From NCBI RefSeq assembly GCF_005843885.1, contig NZ_CP040443.1, forward strand, positions 4,960,001 to 5,024,000: DNA of 64,000 nucleotides, in the 5' to 3' direction. This DNA comes from Escherichia sp. E4742. GTDB taxonomy: Bacteria; Pseudomonadota; Gammaproteobacteria; Enterobacterales; Enterobacteriaceae. Below, one piece after another: positions 37,614-47,044 of this stretch (positions within the stretch are counted from its first letter, which is position 1; every line of letters begins with the position of its first letter). Both the position numbers and the translations under genes were made by a program. Below the pieces are notes generated by a model. The model was not told where the DNA came from, searched no databases, and saw only the letters and a list, made by a program, of their open reading frames with translations.

Positions 37614-38155
37614 GGGATAATATCGGCAGGGTTCTGAGAAAGTTTACGTCTTTTTACGGCGCGCGATGGCGGTTGACATAAGCTGCAGGCAAAACTGCCG
37701 ACAGGTTGATGAGCATGGGTGATAAAATTACCACCGCAGCAGTTGCAGCTGGAAAGTTGTAGTAAATCACTTTCGACAAATCGCACCAGAGTCCAGGCGC
37801 GGGTTAGCGCCAGCAGTGGTCCGTTTTCGGCTTGTGGGCACTGTTCAAGGTATAAACGATAGGCTTTGATTACCGCATCAACACCATTACATAACCCGGT
37901 TTTCAGTAAAAACTGCCATGCATTACAGAACATCGACGCATGGACATTTTGTTCCCAGGTCATAAACCAGTCGGTGGAAAACGGCAACATACCTTTCGGC
38001 GGCGGGCTTCCGCGCAGCTCTTTATAGAGTTTGATCAGGCGTCCGCGACTTAATTGTGTTTCGCTTTCCAGCATCTGCAAACGAGCACCGAGGGTTATCA
38101 ACTCCATGGCGAGTTGAATATCACGGGCTTCCTGAACAATGCTTTTTTCACTCAT
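37577..38155 (-). CDS. flhC: Flagellar master regulator FlhC
   Basis: FlhC is the DNA-binding and zinc-holding subunit of the FlhD4C2 activator of class 2 flagellar promoters. The 192-residue protein carries the four zinc Cys in C-terminal SCNCCGG and SFACSLC segments (about 137-160). It is 2 bp downstream of flhD. Its 3' end contains the motA/MotR promoter. Confidence 0.97.
   Translation of the reverse strand: MSEKSIVQEARDIQLAMELITLGARLQMLESETQLSRGRLIKLYKELRGSPPPKGMLPFSTDWFMTWEQNVHASMFCNAWQFLLKTGLCNGVDAVIKAYRLYLEQCPQAENGPLLALTRAWTLVRFVESDLLQLSSCNCCGGNFITHAHQPVGSFACSLCQPPSRAVKRRKLSQNPADIIPQLLDEQRIQAV
37620..37646 (-). promoter_or_regulatory. Sigma28 promoter of motAB-cheAW, inside flhC
   Basis: On the minus strand TAAACTTT (37639-37646) and GCCGATAT (37620-37627) are separated by 11 bp, one mismatch in each half from the class 3 consensus. 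The promoter lies within the last 25 codons of flhC. Confidence 0.93.
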
Positions 38156-38157
38156 GA

Positions 38158-38508
38158 TCAGGCCCTTTTCTTACGTTGTACTTCTTCGGGCTGATTAACA
38201 TCATTCAACAAACGCGTGGAGAGCATAATGCCGGTATGAATTTGCTGGAGATCGTCAACACGGGAATCCTGCGTCAGTTGGTTAACAGTCTGGTGGCTGT
38301 CAAAGCGGAATTGACAAATCAGTTGATTGGTTTCGGCCAGTTTAACCATTTGTGGAAGAGTCAGCGTCGCCAGCGTTGTTGCCATTTCTTCATTAATACC
38401 GAGACGAAACATGGCGGACGCTTTGTCCTGAACGATCAGACGCTGTGCAAGAAGTAAATATGACAAATTGATGTCATAAATATGTTTCAGCAACTCGGAG
38501 GTATGCAT
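38158..38508 (-). CDS. flhD: Flagellar master regulator FlhD
   Basis: FlhD pairs with FlhC to activate flagellar class 2 operons through sigma70 RNA polymerase. The 116-residue all-helical protein starts MHTSELLKHIYD at the ATG 38508, which has GGTGGGA seven bases upstream; an in-frame GTG three codons earlier is unlikely. A long leader of about 200 nt precedes it, in K-12 the target of several sRNAs. Confidence 0.96.
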   Translation of the reverse strand: MHTSELLKHIYDINLSYLLLAQRLIVQDKASAMFRLGINEEMATTLATLTLPQMVKLAETNQLICQFRFDSHQTVNQLTQDSRVDDLQQIHTGIMLSTRLLNDVNQPEEVQRKKRA

Positions 38509-39288
38509 TATTCCCACCCAGAATAACTAACTTTATTTTTTATGCGGTATCACCGCACCCCGTGATGTCGCCGGGAAATCCCGGTAAAAAGTAAATAAAA
38601 ATGGAATAGTAACGATCAACGAAAAAACACACAGACATCATAAGAGGTGAAACACGTCTTACACAGAGTGATGCTTTTTACACTTATCTAAGATTTTTCC
38701 TAATTCGACGCAACTGTACTCGTCACCACTCATACATACAACGGAGCAGAGCTGCGATTTTCGACAATGTGTGACACGGATCACACAAAACACTCAATTA
38801 CTTAACATTGATGTATAAGTCATACTTTTGTTTTGCGTATATTTCATTCTGTTAAAAAGTTTTTCAGCTTATCTGTCAGCAAAAATGATGTGGAGGGATA
38901 AAATTGAGATGTTGCGCACTGTTAATATAAATCACCGTGAATAACCATATTCCGGATATGGGATAAATATCTATGATCTCTGTAAATCATTAAAAAAACA
39001 GCCAATTAAATAATAATATTCCATTTAAGAAAAACTAAGGCTGCCAGCAACACCAATGTTAGCAATATGTTTTATTAGTATTAACCATTTGTTTAGTGAG
39101 AGAAATCAATTTCTCCACTTCCTCATCATCCCCCGCATGACTACATAGTAACACTACGATATTAATTAATTATCTTTATTAATGATCATGCTAATATTTG
39201 CATTTTTGACCAAGCTGTTATTGCATCTATAGCTCATTCAGGGTAAAGCTGTGATCTCACCTGAAGTTCATAGAATAAGGAGCAGGTT
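38509..39288. other. flhDC-uspC divergent control region
   Basis: This 780-bp gene-free stretch separates flhD from uspC. The half near flhD holds the flhDC promoter and CRP site. Placing a start about 71.5 bp from the CRP centre predicts position ~38706 and a leader of 198 nt, the value known for K-12. The part from about 38870 to 39240 is strongly AT-rich, as expected of an H-NS-silenced region. No IS element is present, unlike motile K-12 lines. Confidence 0.75.
38770..38785. promoter_or_regulatory. CRP site of flhDC
   Basis: TGTGACACGGATCACA is a perfect TGTGA-N6-TCACA CRP site. It lies about 270 bp upstream of flhD, centred ~71.5 bp from the expected start site, a class I activating position. 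It makes motility depend on cAMP. Confidence 0.92.
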
Positions 39289-39717
39289 ATGAGTTACGCC
39301 AATATTCTTGTTGCCGTTGCTGTCTCACCGGAAAGCCAGCAACTGTTAGCAAAAGCGGTATCTATCGCCCGTCCCGTTAATGGGCGTATCAGTTTAATCA
39401 CCCTCGCGTCCGATCCAGAAATGTACAATCAATTAGCCGCGCCGATGCTTGAGGATTTACGCAGTGTGATGCATGAAGAAACACAAAACTTTCTGGACAA
39501 ATTAATTCAGGATGCTGGATATCCCGTTGAAGAAAAGTTTATAGCTTATGGAGAGTTGAGCGAACATATTCTGGCGGTATGCCGTAAACATAAATTCGAT
39601 TTGGTGATTTGCGGTAATCATAATCACAGTTTCTTTTCGCGAGCATCCTGCTCTGCGAAAAGTGTGATTGCCTCAAGTGAGGTTGATGTGCTGTTGGTTC
39701 CGCTTAAGGGAGATTAA
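39289..39717 (+). CDS. uspC: Universal stress protein UspC
   Basis: UspC (YecG) is a 142-residue member of the universal stress protein family, Rossmann-like alpha/beta, induced in stasis and linked to osmotic and UV stress and to motility and adhesion. The start MSYANILVAVAVS and the C-terminal SEVDVLLVPL are family hallmarks. An AAGGAGC ribosome site precedes the ATG. It converges on otsA, whose stop lies 6 bp after its own. Confidence 0.95.
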   Translation: MSYANILVAVAVSPESQQLLAKAVSIARPVNGRISLITLASDPEMYNQLAAPMLEDLRSVMHEETQNFLDKLIQDAGYPVEEKFIAYGELSEHILAVCRKHKFDLVICGNHNHSFFSRASCSAKSVIASSEVDVLLVPLKGD

Positions 39718-39723
39718 GCGCAA

Positions 39724-41148
39724 TTACGCCAGCTTTGGAAAGGTCGCAACTTTATCGCGCTGCTGGCTTTCCGCGCTGCGCGGAACTATCAGCTTTAGGT
39801 CGCTAATAAAGCACTCCTGCCAGTGGTTAATATCGTTTTTCACGATAATTTCCAACATTTCTGCATGACGGGAAATACGTTCTGCCAGCGACATAGTCAA
39901 TGCCCGATTCAACGCCGCCGCGACTTCATCACGATCGTATGGGTTAACGATTAATGCTGACGTCAGTTCATTCGCCGCCCCCGCAAATTGTGAAAGTACC
40001 AGTACGCCGGGATTGGCAGGATCCTGGGCGGCGACATATTCTTTCGCCACCAGATTCATCCCGTCACGCAGCGGCGTCACTAATCCGACATCGGAATAGC
40101 GGAAGATTTTCATCAGTAATTTACGGTCGAAATGCTGGTTCAGATAATAAAGCGGTGTCCAGCCTAATTGCCCATATTTTCCGTTAATTCTCCCGGCTTC
40201 ATTTTCCAGCTGATGACGAATATCCTGATACGCCTGCACATCACCACGCGAGGTTGGCGCTATCTGGGTATAACGTATTTTGCCATGATGTTGCGGATAT
40301 TTTTCCAGCAAGGCTTCATAGGCAAGAAAACGCTCAGGCAGACCTTTGGAATAATCCAGTCGTTCGACAGAAAAGATATTTTGTACGCTTTTCAGCTCCG
40401 CTTTTAATTGCGCCAGTTTGGGCGGCAGCGGTCCGGCAGCCTGTTTGGCTATTTCATCCGGTTCAATACCAATAGGGTAAACTTCGGTGCGAAATGCCTT
40501 GCCCCAGGCCGTATGATTGCGCGAACTACGCGTCGTGACGCGCGTCAGGTTGGAAAGGCAATCCAGAAACGCCAGGCGATCGTTTTCCGTCTGGAAACCC
40601 AGCAAATCATAATCACAAAGCTGTTCAAGCAAGGTGTCATATGTCGGCAGCGCGTTGAAAATTTCCGGCGTCGGGAAAGGAATATGCAGGAAGAAACCAA
40701 TACGATTATTCACGCCACGTTTACGGAGTTCATGCGCAAATGGCAACAGATGATAATCGTGGATCCAAATAATGTCATCGTCTTCCAGCAACGGCAGTAA
40801 TTTATCAGCCAGCAATGCATTCACGCGTAAATAGCCTTCCCAGGCGGAACGCTGAAATTGCACCAGATCGAGTCGATAGTGAAATGCGGGCCAGAGAACA
40901 GCATTGGAGAATTGGTTGTAGTATTCGTCGAGATCCTTTTCACTGAGGTTAAAAGAGGCCCAGGTGATATTTCCTTTTTTCACCTTTTTTAGCGGCTGAT
41001 CCTCATTCCCTGTTTCGCCACTCCAGCCAAACCACAGTCCACCTGCGGCTTTCAGCGCCCCCAGTATACCGACAGCAAGGCCACCGGCACTGGCGGCGTG
41101 CTCGTCTGGTGGTGCAATCCGGTTAGATACTACGACTAAACGGCTCAT
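39724..41148 (-). CDS. otsA: Trehalose-6-phosphate synthase OtsA
   Basis: OtsA joins UDP-glucose and glucose-6-phosphate to trehalose-6-phosphate, the osmo- and cold-protection pathway. The 474-residue GT20 enzyme (GT-B fold) shows DYHLLPFAHELR, HIPFPTPEIF, the SVERLDYSKG motif and the C-terminal DGMNLVAKEYVA donor-binding segment. The ATG at 41148 (MSRLVVVSNR) lies inside the otsB 3' end, a 26-bp overlap that couples the two. Confidence 0.97.
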   Translation of the reverse strand: MSRLVVVSNRIAPPDEHAASAGGLAVGILGALKAAGGLWFGWSGETGNEDQPLKKVKKGNITWASFNLSEKDLDEYYNQFSNAVLWPAFHYRLDLVQFQRSAWEGYLRVNALLADKLLPLLEDDDIIWIHDYHLLPFAHELRKRGVNNRIGFFLHIPFPTPEIFNALPTYDTLLEQLCDYDLLGFQTENDRLAFLDCLSNLTRVTTRSSRNHTAWGKAFRTEVYPIGIEPDEIAKQAAGPLPPKLAQLKAELKSVQNIFSVERLDYSKGLPERFLAYEALLEKYPQHHGKIRYTQIAPTSRGDVQAYQDIRHQLENEAGRINGKYGQLGWTPLYYLNQHFDRKLLMKIFRYSDVGLVTPLRDGMNLVAKEYVAAQDPANPGVLVLSQFAGAANELTSALIVNPYDRDEVAAALNRALTMSLAERISRHAEMLEIIVKNDINHWQECFISDLKLIVPRSAESQQRDKVATFPKLA

Positions 41149-41926
41149 AGTCATCACTCCTGTTATTGTCTCTTTTTAGTTGTTGTAATGCGTTGGTTAT
41201 CATTTCAAGCCAGCTCCAGACATCCGGCACGCCCGCCAGCCGCCATGATGCCTGAGTTGCGCCTGTGCCAATTTTCACTGACATTCCGCCCAGCCTGTTA
41301 ACGACCGAGAAACCAGACTCATCGGTTAAGTCATCGCCTAAAAAAATAGGCTTGCGGCCAATAAAGGGAACTTCCTGCATAAATGCGGCAATCGCGTCCC
41401 CTTTGCTGGTACCTCTCGGTTTTATCTCAACGACACACTTTCCCTGTTGTAACGCCATTTGAGGCCAAATCTGGGTAATGCGTTGCGCTAATGTCAATAA
41501 GGCGTCCTCATGCTGCGGTGCCTGACGATAATGCAGCGCAAACGCCATCCCTTTAGCTTCAACCTCCACACCGGGAAGCCTGGCGATAGCCGTATGCAGT
41601 TGAACGCTAATATCCCGGGCAATCGCCTCCGGCAAATGAACAATATGCGTTTTACCATTGATGTCACGGCGCTCCGCCCCATGCACGCCCGCTAACGGGA
41701 AGCGATAGGGTTTTGCCAGTGCGTCAAGCTCTACCATTGAGCGCCCTGATATCAATGCCAATGCACCATCACTTGCGGTTGCCAGCAGCTGGAGTCCTTG
41801 CAGAATATTTTCAGGTACAACGACCTGATCGGGATGCGGTTTGATTTCCGCCAGCGTTCCATCGAGATCAAAAAACCAGGCATAATTCGCGGATAGTTCA
41901 GGGGGTTCGGTTAACGGTTCTGTCAC
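41123..41926 (-). CDS. otsB: Trehalose-6-phosphate phosphatase OtsB
   Basis: OtsB dephosphorylates trehalose-6-phosphate to trehalose. The 267-residue HAD-family enzyme has the nucleophile motif DLDGTL (D20, D22), a cap domain, and the C-terminal FLGDDLTDESGF metal-binding motif. It is the first gene of otsBA, which in E. coli is controlled by RpoS and osmolarity. An AGGAG ribosome site is close upstream. Confidence 0.96.
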   Translation of the reverse strand: MTEPLTEPPELSANYAWFFDLDGTLAEIKPHPDQVVVPENILQGLQLLATASDGALALISGRSMVELDALAKPYRFPLAGVHGAERRDINGKTHIVHLPEAIARDISVQLHTAIARLPGVEVEAKGMAFALHYRQAPQHEDALLTLAQRITQIWPQMALQQGKCVVEIKPRGTSKGDAIAAFMQEVPFIGRKPIFLGDDLTDESGFSVVNRLGGMSVKIGTGATQASWRLAGVPDVWSWLEMITNALQQLKRDNNRSDDYEPFSRSI

Positions 41927-42015
41927 CCGGTACTCCTCCTTATCTTTTTATTGTTCGCGCAGAACGCGCTTTACAGACATGTAAGTATAGACAGTGTGAC
42001 GAGGCTCGCCATTGG

Positions 42016-42051
42016 CAAAAAGAACAGCCAACCGTTGTGGCGGTTGGCTGT
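42016..42051 (-). terminator. Terminator of araFGH
   Basis: ACAGCCAACCG ... CGGTTGGCTGT forms an 11-bp stem with a 6-base loop, followed on the minus strand by TCTTTTTG. It lies about 40 bp after the araH stop. Confidence 0.88.
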
Positions 42052-42088
42052 GGAGGATTTTTGAACTAAATAATGGTCGGATAAAGCA

Positions 42089-43075
42089 TTAAACAGTGCG
42101 TTTCCCTTTTTGCTTATAACGGTCGAAGATCACCGCAGCCAGCAGGATTAAGCCACGGACAACATACTGTGCAAACGGAGAAATATTAAGCAGGTTCATG
42201 GCGTTTTCCACGGTGCCTAAAATTAAGATACCCGCCACTACATATGAGATTTTTCCGATGCCGCCTTTCAGAGAAACGCCACCTAAAACGCAGGCAGAGA
42301 TAACAATCAGCTCATAACCAATAGACGTCATTGGCTGGCCGCTGGTCATACGAGAAGCAAGAATGATCCCGGCAATCGCCGATACCAGACCAGAGAGAAC
42401 GAAGATAATAATTTTGGTACGGACTACCGGTACACCCGCGAGACGTGCCGCCTCTTCGTTACCGCCAATTGCCAATGTATTACGACCAAAAGTAGTTTTG
42501 TTCAGCAGCAAACCAAAGACGACCAGGCAAACCACAGTGAGCCAGATTGGCGCAGGCAGGCCGAACCAGTTGGCATAACCGAGTGCAAAGAAGCTTTCAT
42601 CTTCGATGCCCACCGCTTTACCGTCAGAGATAATATACGCCAGACCACGGACAATCTGCATCGTCGCCAGCGTGGTAATCAGGGCGTTGATTTTCAATTT
42701 AGCGATAACAAAGCCATTCACCAGGCCGCACAGAACGCCCAGCAGTAAACCTGCCGCCACGCCAATCCACAAACTTTCGGTGAGGTTAATAACCACCGCA
42801 GTGGTTACGCCTGCGCAGGCAATCACCGAGGCGACAGAAAGGTCAAAGTCACCTGAGGCCAGGCAAAACAACATACCGCAAGCCACCATCCCCGACATGG
42901 AGATTGCCAGTCCCAGCCCTTTCATATTAATAAAGGTGGCAAAGTTCGGCACGAAGATGGCACAGGCGATAAAAAGCACTGCAAACACCACCAGCATACC
43001 GTACTGATCCCAGATACGCCCGAGGCTGAATGACGACTTAGGTGCGCCAGAACCCGATGTAGAAACAGAAGACAT
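42089..43075 (-). CDS. araH: L-arabinose ABC permease AraH
   Basis: AraH forms the inner-membrane channel of the high-affinity L-arabinose importer. The 328-residue protein has about ten membrane segments and the RbsC-family conserved EAARLAGVPVVRTK loop that contacts the ATPase. It is the last gene of araFGH. Confidence 0.97.
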   Translation of the reverse strand: MSSVSTSGSGAPKSSFSLGRIWDQYGMLVVFAVLFIACAIFVPNFATFINMKGLGLAISMSGMVACGMLFCLASGDFDLSVASVIACAGVTTAVVINLTESLWIGVAAGLLLGVLCGLVNGFVIAKLKINALITTLATMQIVRGLAYIISDGKAVGIEDESFFALGYANWFGLPAPIWLTVVCLVVFGLLLNKTTFGRNTLAIGGNEEAARLAGVPVVRTKIIIFVLSGLVSAIAGIILASRMTSGQPMTSIGYELIVISACVLGGVSLKGGIGKISYVVAGILILGTVENAMNLLNISPFAQYVVRGLILLAAVIFDRYKQKGKRTV

Positions 43076-43089
43076 CTTATTCTCCTTAC

Positions 43090-44604
43090 TCAGGCAACTG
43101 CCTGGCTGACTTTAGGCATAGCAAGGCTTAGTGCCTGACGCTCATCTGCCTGCTCGTGTAGCAATTCACCGGCGATTTCACCTTCCCGCATAACTACGAT
43201 GCGGTCGGCGACACCAAGGACTTCGGGCAGGTCACTGGAGGCAAACAGTACCGCCACGCCCTGCGCGGCCAGCGCATAAATCACGTTATAAATTTCATGT
43301 TTAGCCCCCACATCGATGCCGCGCGTAGGTTCATCAAGCAAAATGACTTTCATCTCTTCGGATAACCAGCGCCCCAAAATGGCTTTTTGCTGATTACCGC
43401 CGGAAAGATTCATGATCAATTGCTCTGCACCTGGCGTTTTGATGTTGAGAGAACGAATGTGGTGATCGGCATTATTGGCTTCCCAGCCGTTGTTGATCAC
43501 GCAACCACCGTGCACATGTTTGCGACGAGCGCTGATGTTGATATTGTCGCGCACCGAATGCACTGGAATAATGCCCTCCGCTTTGCGATCTTCCGGGCAG
43601 AGCATCATGCCAGCGGCAATGGCGTGGCCCGGTTTACGGATATCGATCGGCTGTTGGTCGATATAAACCTGACCAGCGGTAATTTGCGTACCGCCAAACA
43701 TGCCTTTCATTAATTCGCTGCGCCCTGCCCCCACCAGACCAAACAGGCCGACGATTTCGCCACTGCGAACAGCCAGGCTTATTGGCGTACGCACGCCTGG
43801 TGCCTTTACCGCATCCAGACGCAAGCGCTCCTCGCCGTAGCTGCGCGGTTGCCAGCCGTAGATATCGCCGATGTCGCGACCAACCATTGCCTGCACCAGC
43901 GAGTCATGATCTACCTGCTGCATGTCGGTAAAGGTTTTGACGTAACGACCATCTTTAAAGACAGTGATGGCATCGCTGAGCGCAAAAATTTCTTCCATAC
44001 GGTGAGAAACGTATAAGATCACCCGCCCCTCTTTTCGCAGTTCACGAATGACGCGAAACAGATTGTCTATTTCACGCGCGGATAAGGAGCTGGTTGGTTC
44101 ATCAAAAGCGATAATTTTGGCGTTACGTGCCAGAGCTTTGGCAATTTCAACCATCTGCCATTGCCCAATGGAGAGATATTTCAGCGGCGTATCCGGGTCA
44201 ATATCCATACCCAGATGTTTGAGCTGTATCCCAGCTTCATAATTCAGCAGTGAACGATTCACGATGCCGCCTTTATGAGGAAGCTGGCCGAGATAGATGT
44301 TTTCCGCGACGGTCATTTCCGGCACGAGATGCAGTTCCTGGTAAATAATCGCGACACCCGCATTCAGTGCAGCGGTGGTATCGGAAAAGGACATTTCCTG
44401 CCCATTAATCACTACAGAACCCGTGGTTGGCGCATAGTTTCCACTAAGGATTTTTAAAAGTGTTGATTTTCCGGCGCCATTTTCACCCATCAATGCATGA
44501 ACCTGACCGGCATAACAGTCAAAACTGACATCCGTAAGCGCCTTGACGCCAGGAAAGGTTTTACCAATGCCGCGAAATGAGAGATACGGGGTAGACTGTT
44601 GCAT
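43090..44604 (-). CDS. araG: L-arabinose ABC ATPase AraG
   Basis: AraG powers arabinose import with two fused ABC domains in 504 residues. The N-terminal domain has Walker A GENGAGKST and Walker B IIAFDEPTS. The C-terminal domain has a degenerate Walker A (GLVGAGRSELMKG), LSGGNQQ and ILLDEPTRG, as is normal for sugar importers of this class. The ATG at 44604 (MQQSTPYL) gives the standard length. Confidence 0.97.
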   Translation of the reverse strand: MQQSTPYLSFRGIGKTFPGVKALTDVSFDCYAGQVHALMGENGAGKSTLLKILSGNYAPTTGSVVINGQEMSFSDTTAALNAGVAIIYQELHLVPEMTVAENIYLGQLPHKGGIVNRSLLNYEAGIQLKHLGMDIDPDTPLKYLSIGQWQMVEIAKALARNAKIIAFDEPTSSLSAREIDNLFRVIRELRKEGRVILYVSHRMEEIFALSDAITVFKDGRYVKTFTDMQQVDHDSLVQAMVGRDIGDIYGWQPRSYGEERLRLDAVKAPGVRTPISLAVRSGEIVGLFGLVGAGRSELMKGMFGGTQITAGQVYIDQQPIDIRKPGHAIAAGMMLCPEDRKAEGIIPVHSVRDNINISARRKHVHGGCVINNGWEANNADHHIRSLNIKTPGAEQLIMNLSGGNQQKAILGRWLSEEMKVILLDEPTRGIDVGAKHEIYNVIYALAAQGVAVLFASSDLPEVLGVADRIVVMREGEIAGELLHEQADERQALSLAMPKVSQAVA

Positions 44605-44636
44605 AACGTCTCCGTGAATCACTGGTCGTTTTACAC

Positions 44637-44659
44637 CCCCTCTGCATAACGCAGAGGGG
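44637..44659 (-). promoter_or_regulatory. Stem-loop between araF and araG
   Basis: CCCCTCTGC ... GCAGAGGGG forms a perfect 9-bp stem with a 5-base loop, 15 bp after the araF stop, without a strong T-run. It is placed to protect the araF message or reduce read-through, giving more binding protein than AraG/AraH. Confidence 0.75.
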
Positions 44660-44674
44660 AATTTTTCCGGCAGA

Positions 44675-45664
44675 TTACTTACCGCCTAAACCTTTTTTCT
44701 CCAGTTCTTCTTTAAAGTTGTCACGCGTGATCAGCACCACGTCGGTAACTTCAGTGAATTTTGGCGGTTCAACGTCTTTTGCTACCCAGTTGTAAAGCAT
44801 TTCGCTGGATTTATAGCCATGAACGTCCGGGCTTGGCAGCAGTGAACCATAGAAACCCGTAGCCTGTGCCTTTGACAGTTCGCTCACCGCATCCACACCA
44901 TTAATACCGATACCGATAATATCAGCTGCTTTGAAGCCCTGACCTTCCGTCGCGCGTACGCCACCCAGCACGGTGCTGTCGTTCATACCGACGATCAACC
45001 AGTGTTTAACTTCAGGATGCTGAACCAACATTGAGTTGGCGGCGTCAAACGCCCCCGGAATGTCGTTAGATTTGGTAGGAACCTGATAAATTTGTTTTTC
45101 CGGGAATCCGGCGGCTTTCAGCGCGTCCATAGAACCGGTAGTACGACGGCGGGCGGTATCCAGTTCGTTGGCAGTAATCGCCATTACGGCGCTTTCTTTC
45201 ACATCCCAACCACGTTTCTGCATCTCTTTATACAGTTCCTGGCCCTGACGTTCGCCAATTTTCGTCGCTGCCATCATCACCAACGGAACGGTATCAACCG
45301 GCTTACCTTTAGCATTAACAAACTGATCATCCACGGCAATAACTTTCATATCGTAGCCACGCGCTTTCGCCACGATGGCTGCACCCAGTTTCGGGTCCGG
45401 AGTACAGATAACAAAACCTTTCGCACCACTGGCTGCCAGGCTATCAATAGCGTTCAGTGTTTTTTCGCCATCAGGTACGGCTATCTTAATAACTTCAAAG
45501 CCTAAATCTTTTCCGGCTTTATCGGCAAACTTCCATTCAGTCTGAAACCACGGTTCTTCTGGTTGCTTCACCAGGAAACCGAGTTTCAAATTTTCCGCCA
45601 TAGCGGATTGTGACATAACGGCAGCCAGACCGATGGCTGCAAGAGCTTTAGTAAATTTGTGCAT
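44675..45664 (-). CDS. araF: L-arabinose-binding protein AraF
   Basis: AraF binds L-arabinose in the periplasm with high affinity and delivers it to AraGH. The 329-residue precursor has a signal peptide (MHKFTKALAAIGLAAVMS..., cleaved after SAMA) and two Rossmann-like lobes of the type I periplasmic binding protein fold. The ATG at 45664 has a GGAG ribosome site. It is the first gene of araFGH, normally controlled by AraC and CRP. Confidence 0.97.
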   Translation of the reverse strand: MHKFTKALAAIGLAAVMSQSAMAENLKLGFLVKQPEEPWFQTEWKFADKAGKDLGFEVIKIAVPDGEKTLNAIDSLAASGAKGFVICTPDPKLGAAIVAKARGYDMKVIAVDDQFVNAKGKPVDTVPLVMMAATKIGERQGQELYKEMQKRGWDVKESAVMAITANELDTARRRTTGSMDALKAAGFPEKQIYQVPTKSNDIPGAFDAANSMLVQHPEVKHWLIVGMNDSTVLGGVRATEGQGFKAADIIGIGINGVDAVSELSKAQATGFYGSLLPSPDVHGYKSSEMLYNWVAKDVEPPKFTEVTDVVLITRDNFKEELEKKGLGGK

Positions 45665-46456
45665 GGTTATCTCCAGCTTTAGCATCATTTTGTGTAGGGC
45701 AAAACCTAAGAGCTTTCGTTAATTCAATCGGAAAACAAAGCATTACCTTTGGCGAAAAGGTAAGTGACTGTGTTGGCATAGTTTTAGCGAGAAATTAATT
45801 CTCCATAGGAGAGCAATATCACACCGCAGAATTACAGTGAGAACGTGCATAAATTTAGCAATAAAAGACATACAGAAGACGTTAATTGTATGACAAATGA
45901 TAAGTGTCTTAGCAGATTAATCCATAAGATCAGCCTGGAAATCCTTGTAGCATCATTTGATAGCTCAGGCGTGTCTTCTTTTTAATCTAATTTTCTCGGG
46001 CAAGATACTGCGCATTACAGGTGAATGGTGAATCAGGGAAGAAGTATCAAAACTCCAGACAAAATTCCTTTCGCTGTAAATTATCACCAGCTTCATTAAT
46101 TAATGGATAAATCCATAATGCGAGCATCATCCCAAAACTGAAAAAATACCTGAAAATATAAGAACGGCATCATGATATTGATAAAACAATTTAATATCAA
46201 TGAGATACGAGAAATCACAACATTGAGAATTATTGCAAATCAATAACCCTAATCAATGAAATGTAAAAAAATATAAACTTGGTGATTTAAGGATTTTCTT
46301 ATAATCCTTCAGACGTTATGCTTATTTCAGATCATCGTCAGAATTGACTCCAGGATCACATTTCGGACCCGCAGAAAGGAATTATTCTGCAAACAGTAAT
46401 TACGGTGTTTTGATTTATCTTGCACCTCTCGTCTTCTGGATATAAGGATATTAGGT
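45665..46456. other. araF-ftnB divergent intergenic region
   Basis: These 790 bp have no convincing ORF. They must hold the araFGH promoter with AraC/CRP control near araF, and the ftnB promoter on the other side. I looked for AraC half-site pairs and found only partial matches (TAGC...TCCATA about 45784-45807, wrong spacing). The middle is AT-rich with no repeat or RNA gene that I recognise. Confidence 0.5.
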
Positions 46457-46960
46457 ATGGCAACCACTGGAATGCTTCTCAAACTCAACACTCAAATGAA
46501 CCGCGAGTTTTATGCATCCAATCTCTACCTTCACCTGAGCAACTGGTGTTCTGAACAAAGTCTGAATGGCACCGCGACTTTTCTTCGCTCCCAGGCACAA
46601 AGTAACGTGACTCAAATGATGCGCATGTTTAACTTCATGAAAAGTGTCGGGGCGACGCCTATCGTTAAAGCCATTGATGTACCTGGAGAAAAACTGAACT
46701 CTCTGGAAGAACTCTTCCAAAAAACGTTGGAAGAATATGAGCAGCGTTCAAGCACGCTGGCGCAATTAGCAAATGAAGCTAAAGAATTGAATGATGATTC
46801 TACTGTCGATTTTCTGCGCGATCTGGAAAAAGAACAGCAGCACGATGGCCTCTTACTGCAAACCATTCTTGATGAAGTGCGCAGTGCGAAACTGGCCGGT
46901 ATGTGCCCTGTCCAGACCGACCAGCATGTTCTGAATGTCGTGTCGCATCAGATACATTAA
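46457..46960 (+). CDS. ftnB: Ferritin-like protein FtnB
   Basis: FtnB is the second, atypical ferritin of enteric bacteria. The 167-residue four-helix protein keeps the overall ferritin pattern (NREFYASNLYLHLSNWC), but several diiron ligands of FtnA are replaced, for example TFLRSQAQSNVTQM where FtnA has FLRRHAQEEMTHM. Ferroxidase activity is therefore likely poor; in Salmonella it supports repair of iron-sulfur clusters. It lies alone, ended by a bidirectional terminator. Confidence 0.95.
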   Translation: MATTGMLLKLNTQMNREFYASNLYLHLSNWCSEQSLNGTATFLRSQAQSNVTQMMRMFNFMKSVGATPIVKAIDVPGEKLNSLEELFQKTLEEYEQRSSTLAQLANEAKELNDDSTVDFLRDLEKEQQHDGLLLQTILDEVRSAKLAGMCPVQTDQHVLNVVSHQIH

Positions 46961-47007
46961 TAAAATCGGCGCATAAAATGATGCGCCGAATACAAAAAAG
47001 TGGTGAA

Positions 47008-47044
47008 AACCGCTGCCTCACATTACTGAGGCAGCGGTTTTTTT
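47008..47044 (+). terminator. Bidirectional terminator ftnB/yecJ
   Basis: AACCGCTGCCTCA ... TGAGGCAGCGGTT forms a 13-bp stem with a 6-base loop and eight T on the plus strand. On the minus strand it overlaps the yecJ stop and has only four T. Confidence 0.9.

Noticed and set aside
45784..45807. AraC half-site pair upstream of araF
   Set aside because: TAGC and TCCATA words are present but the spacing does not fit the AraC half-site, so I did not call an operator.
46189..46205. ATTTAATATCAATGAG word also present at about 60664-60680
   Set aside because: A 16-bp AT-rich match between two intergenic regions may be chance; no shared context or symmetry supports a site.
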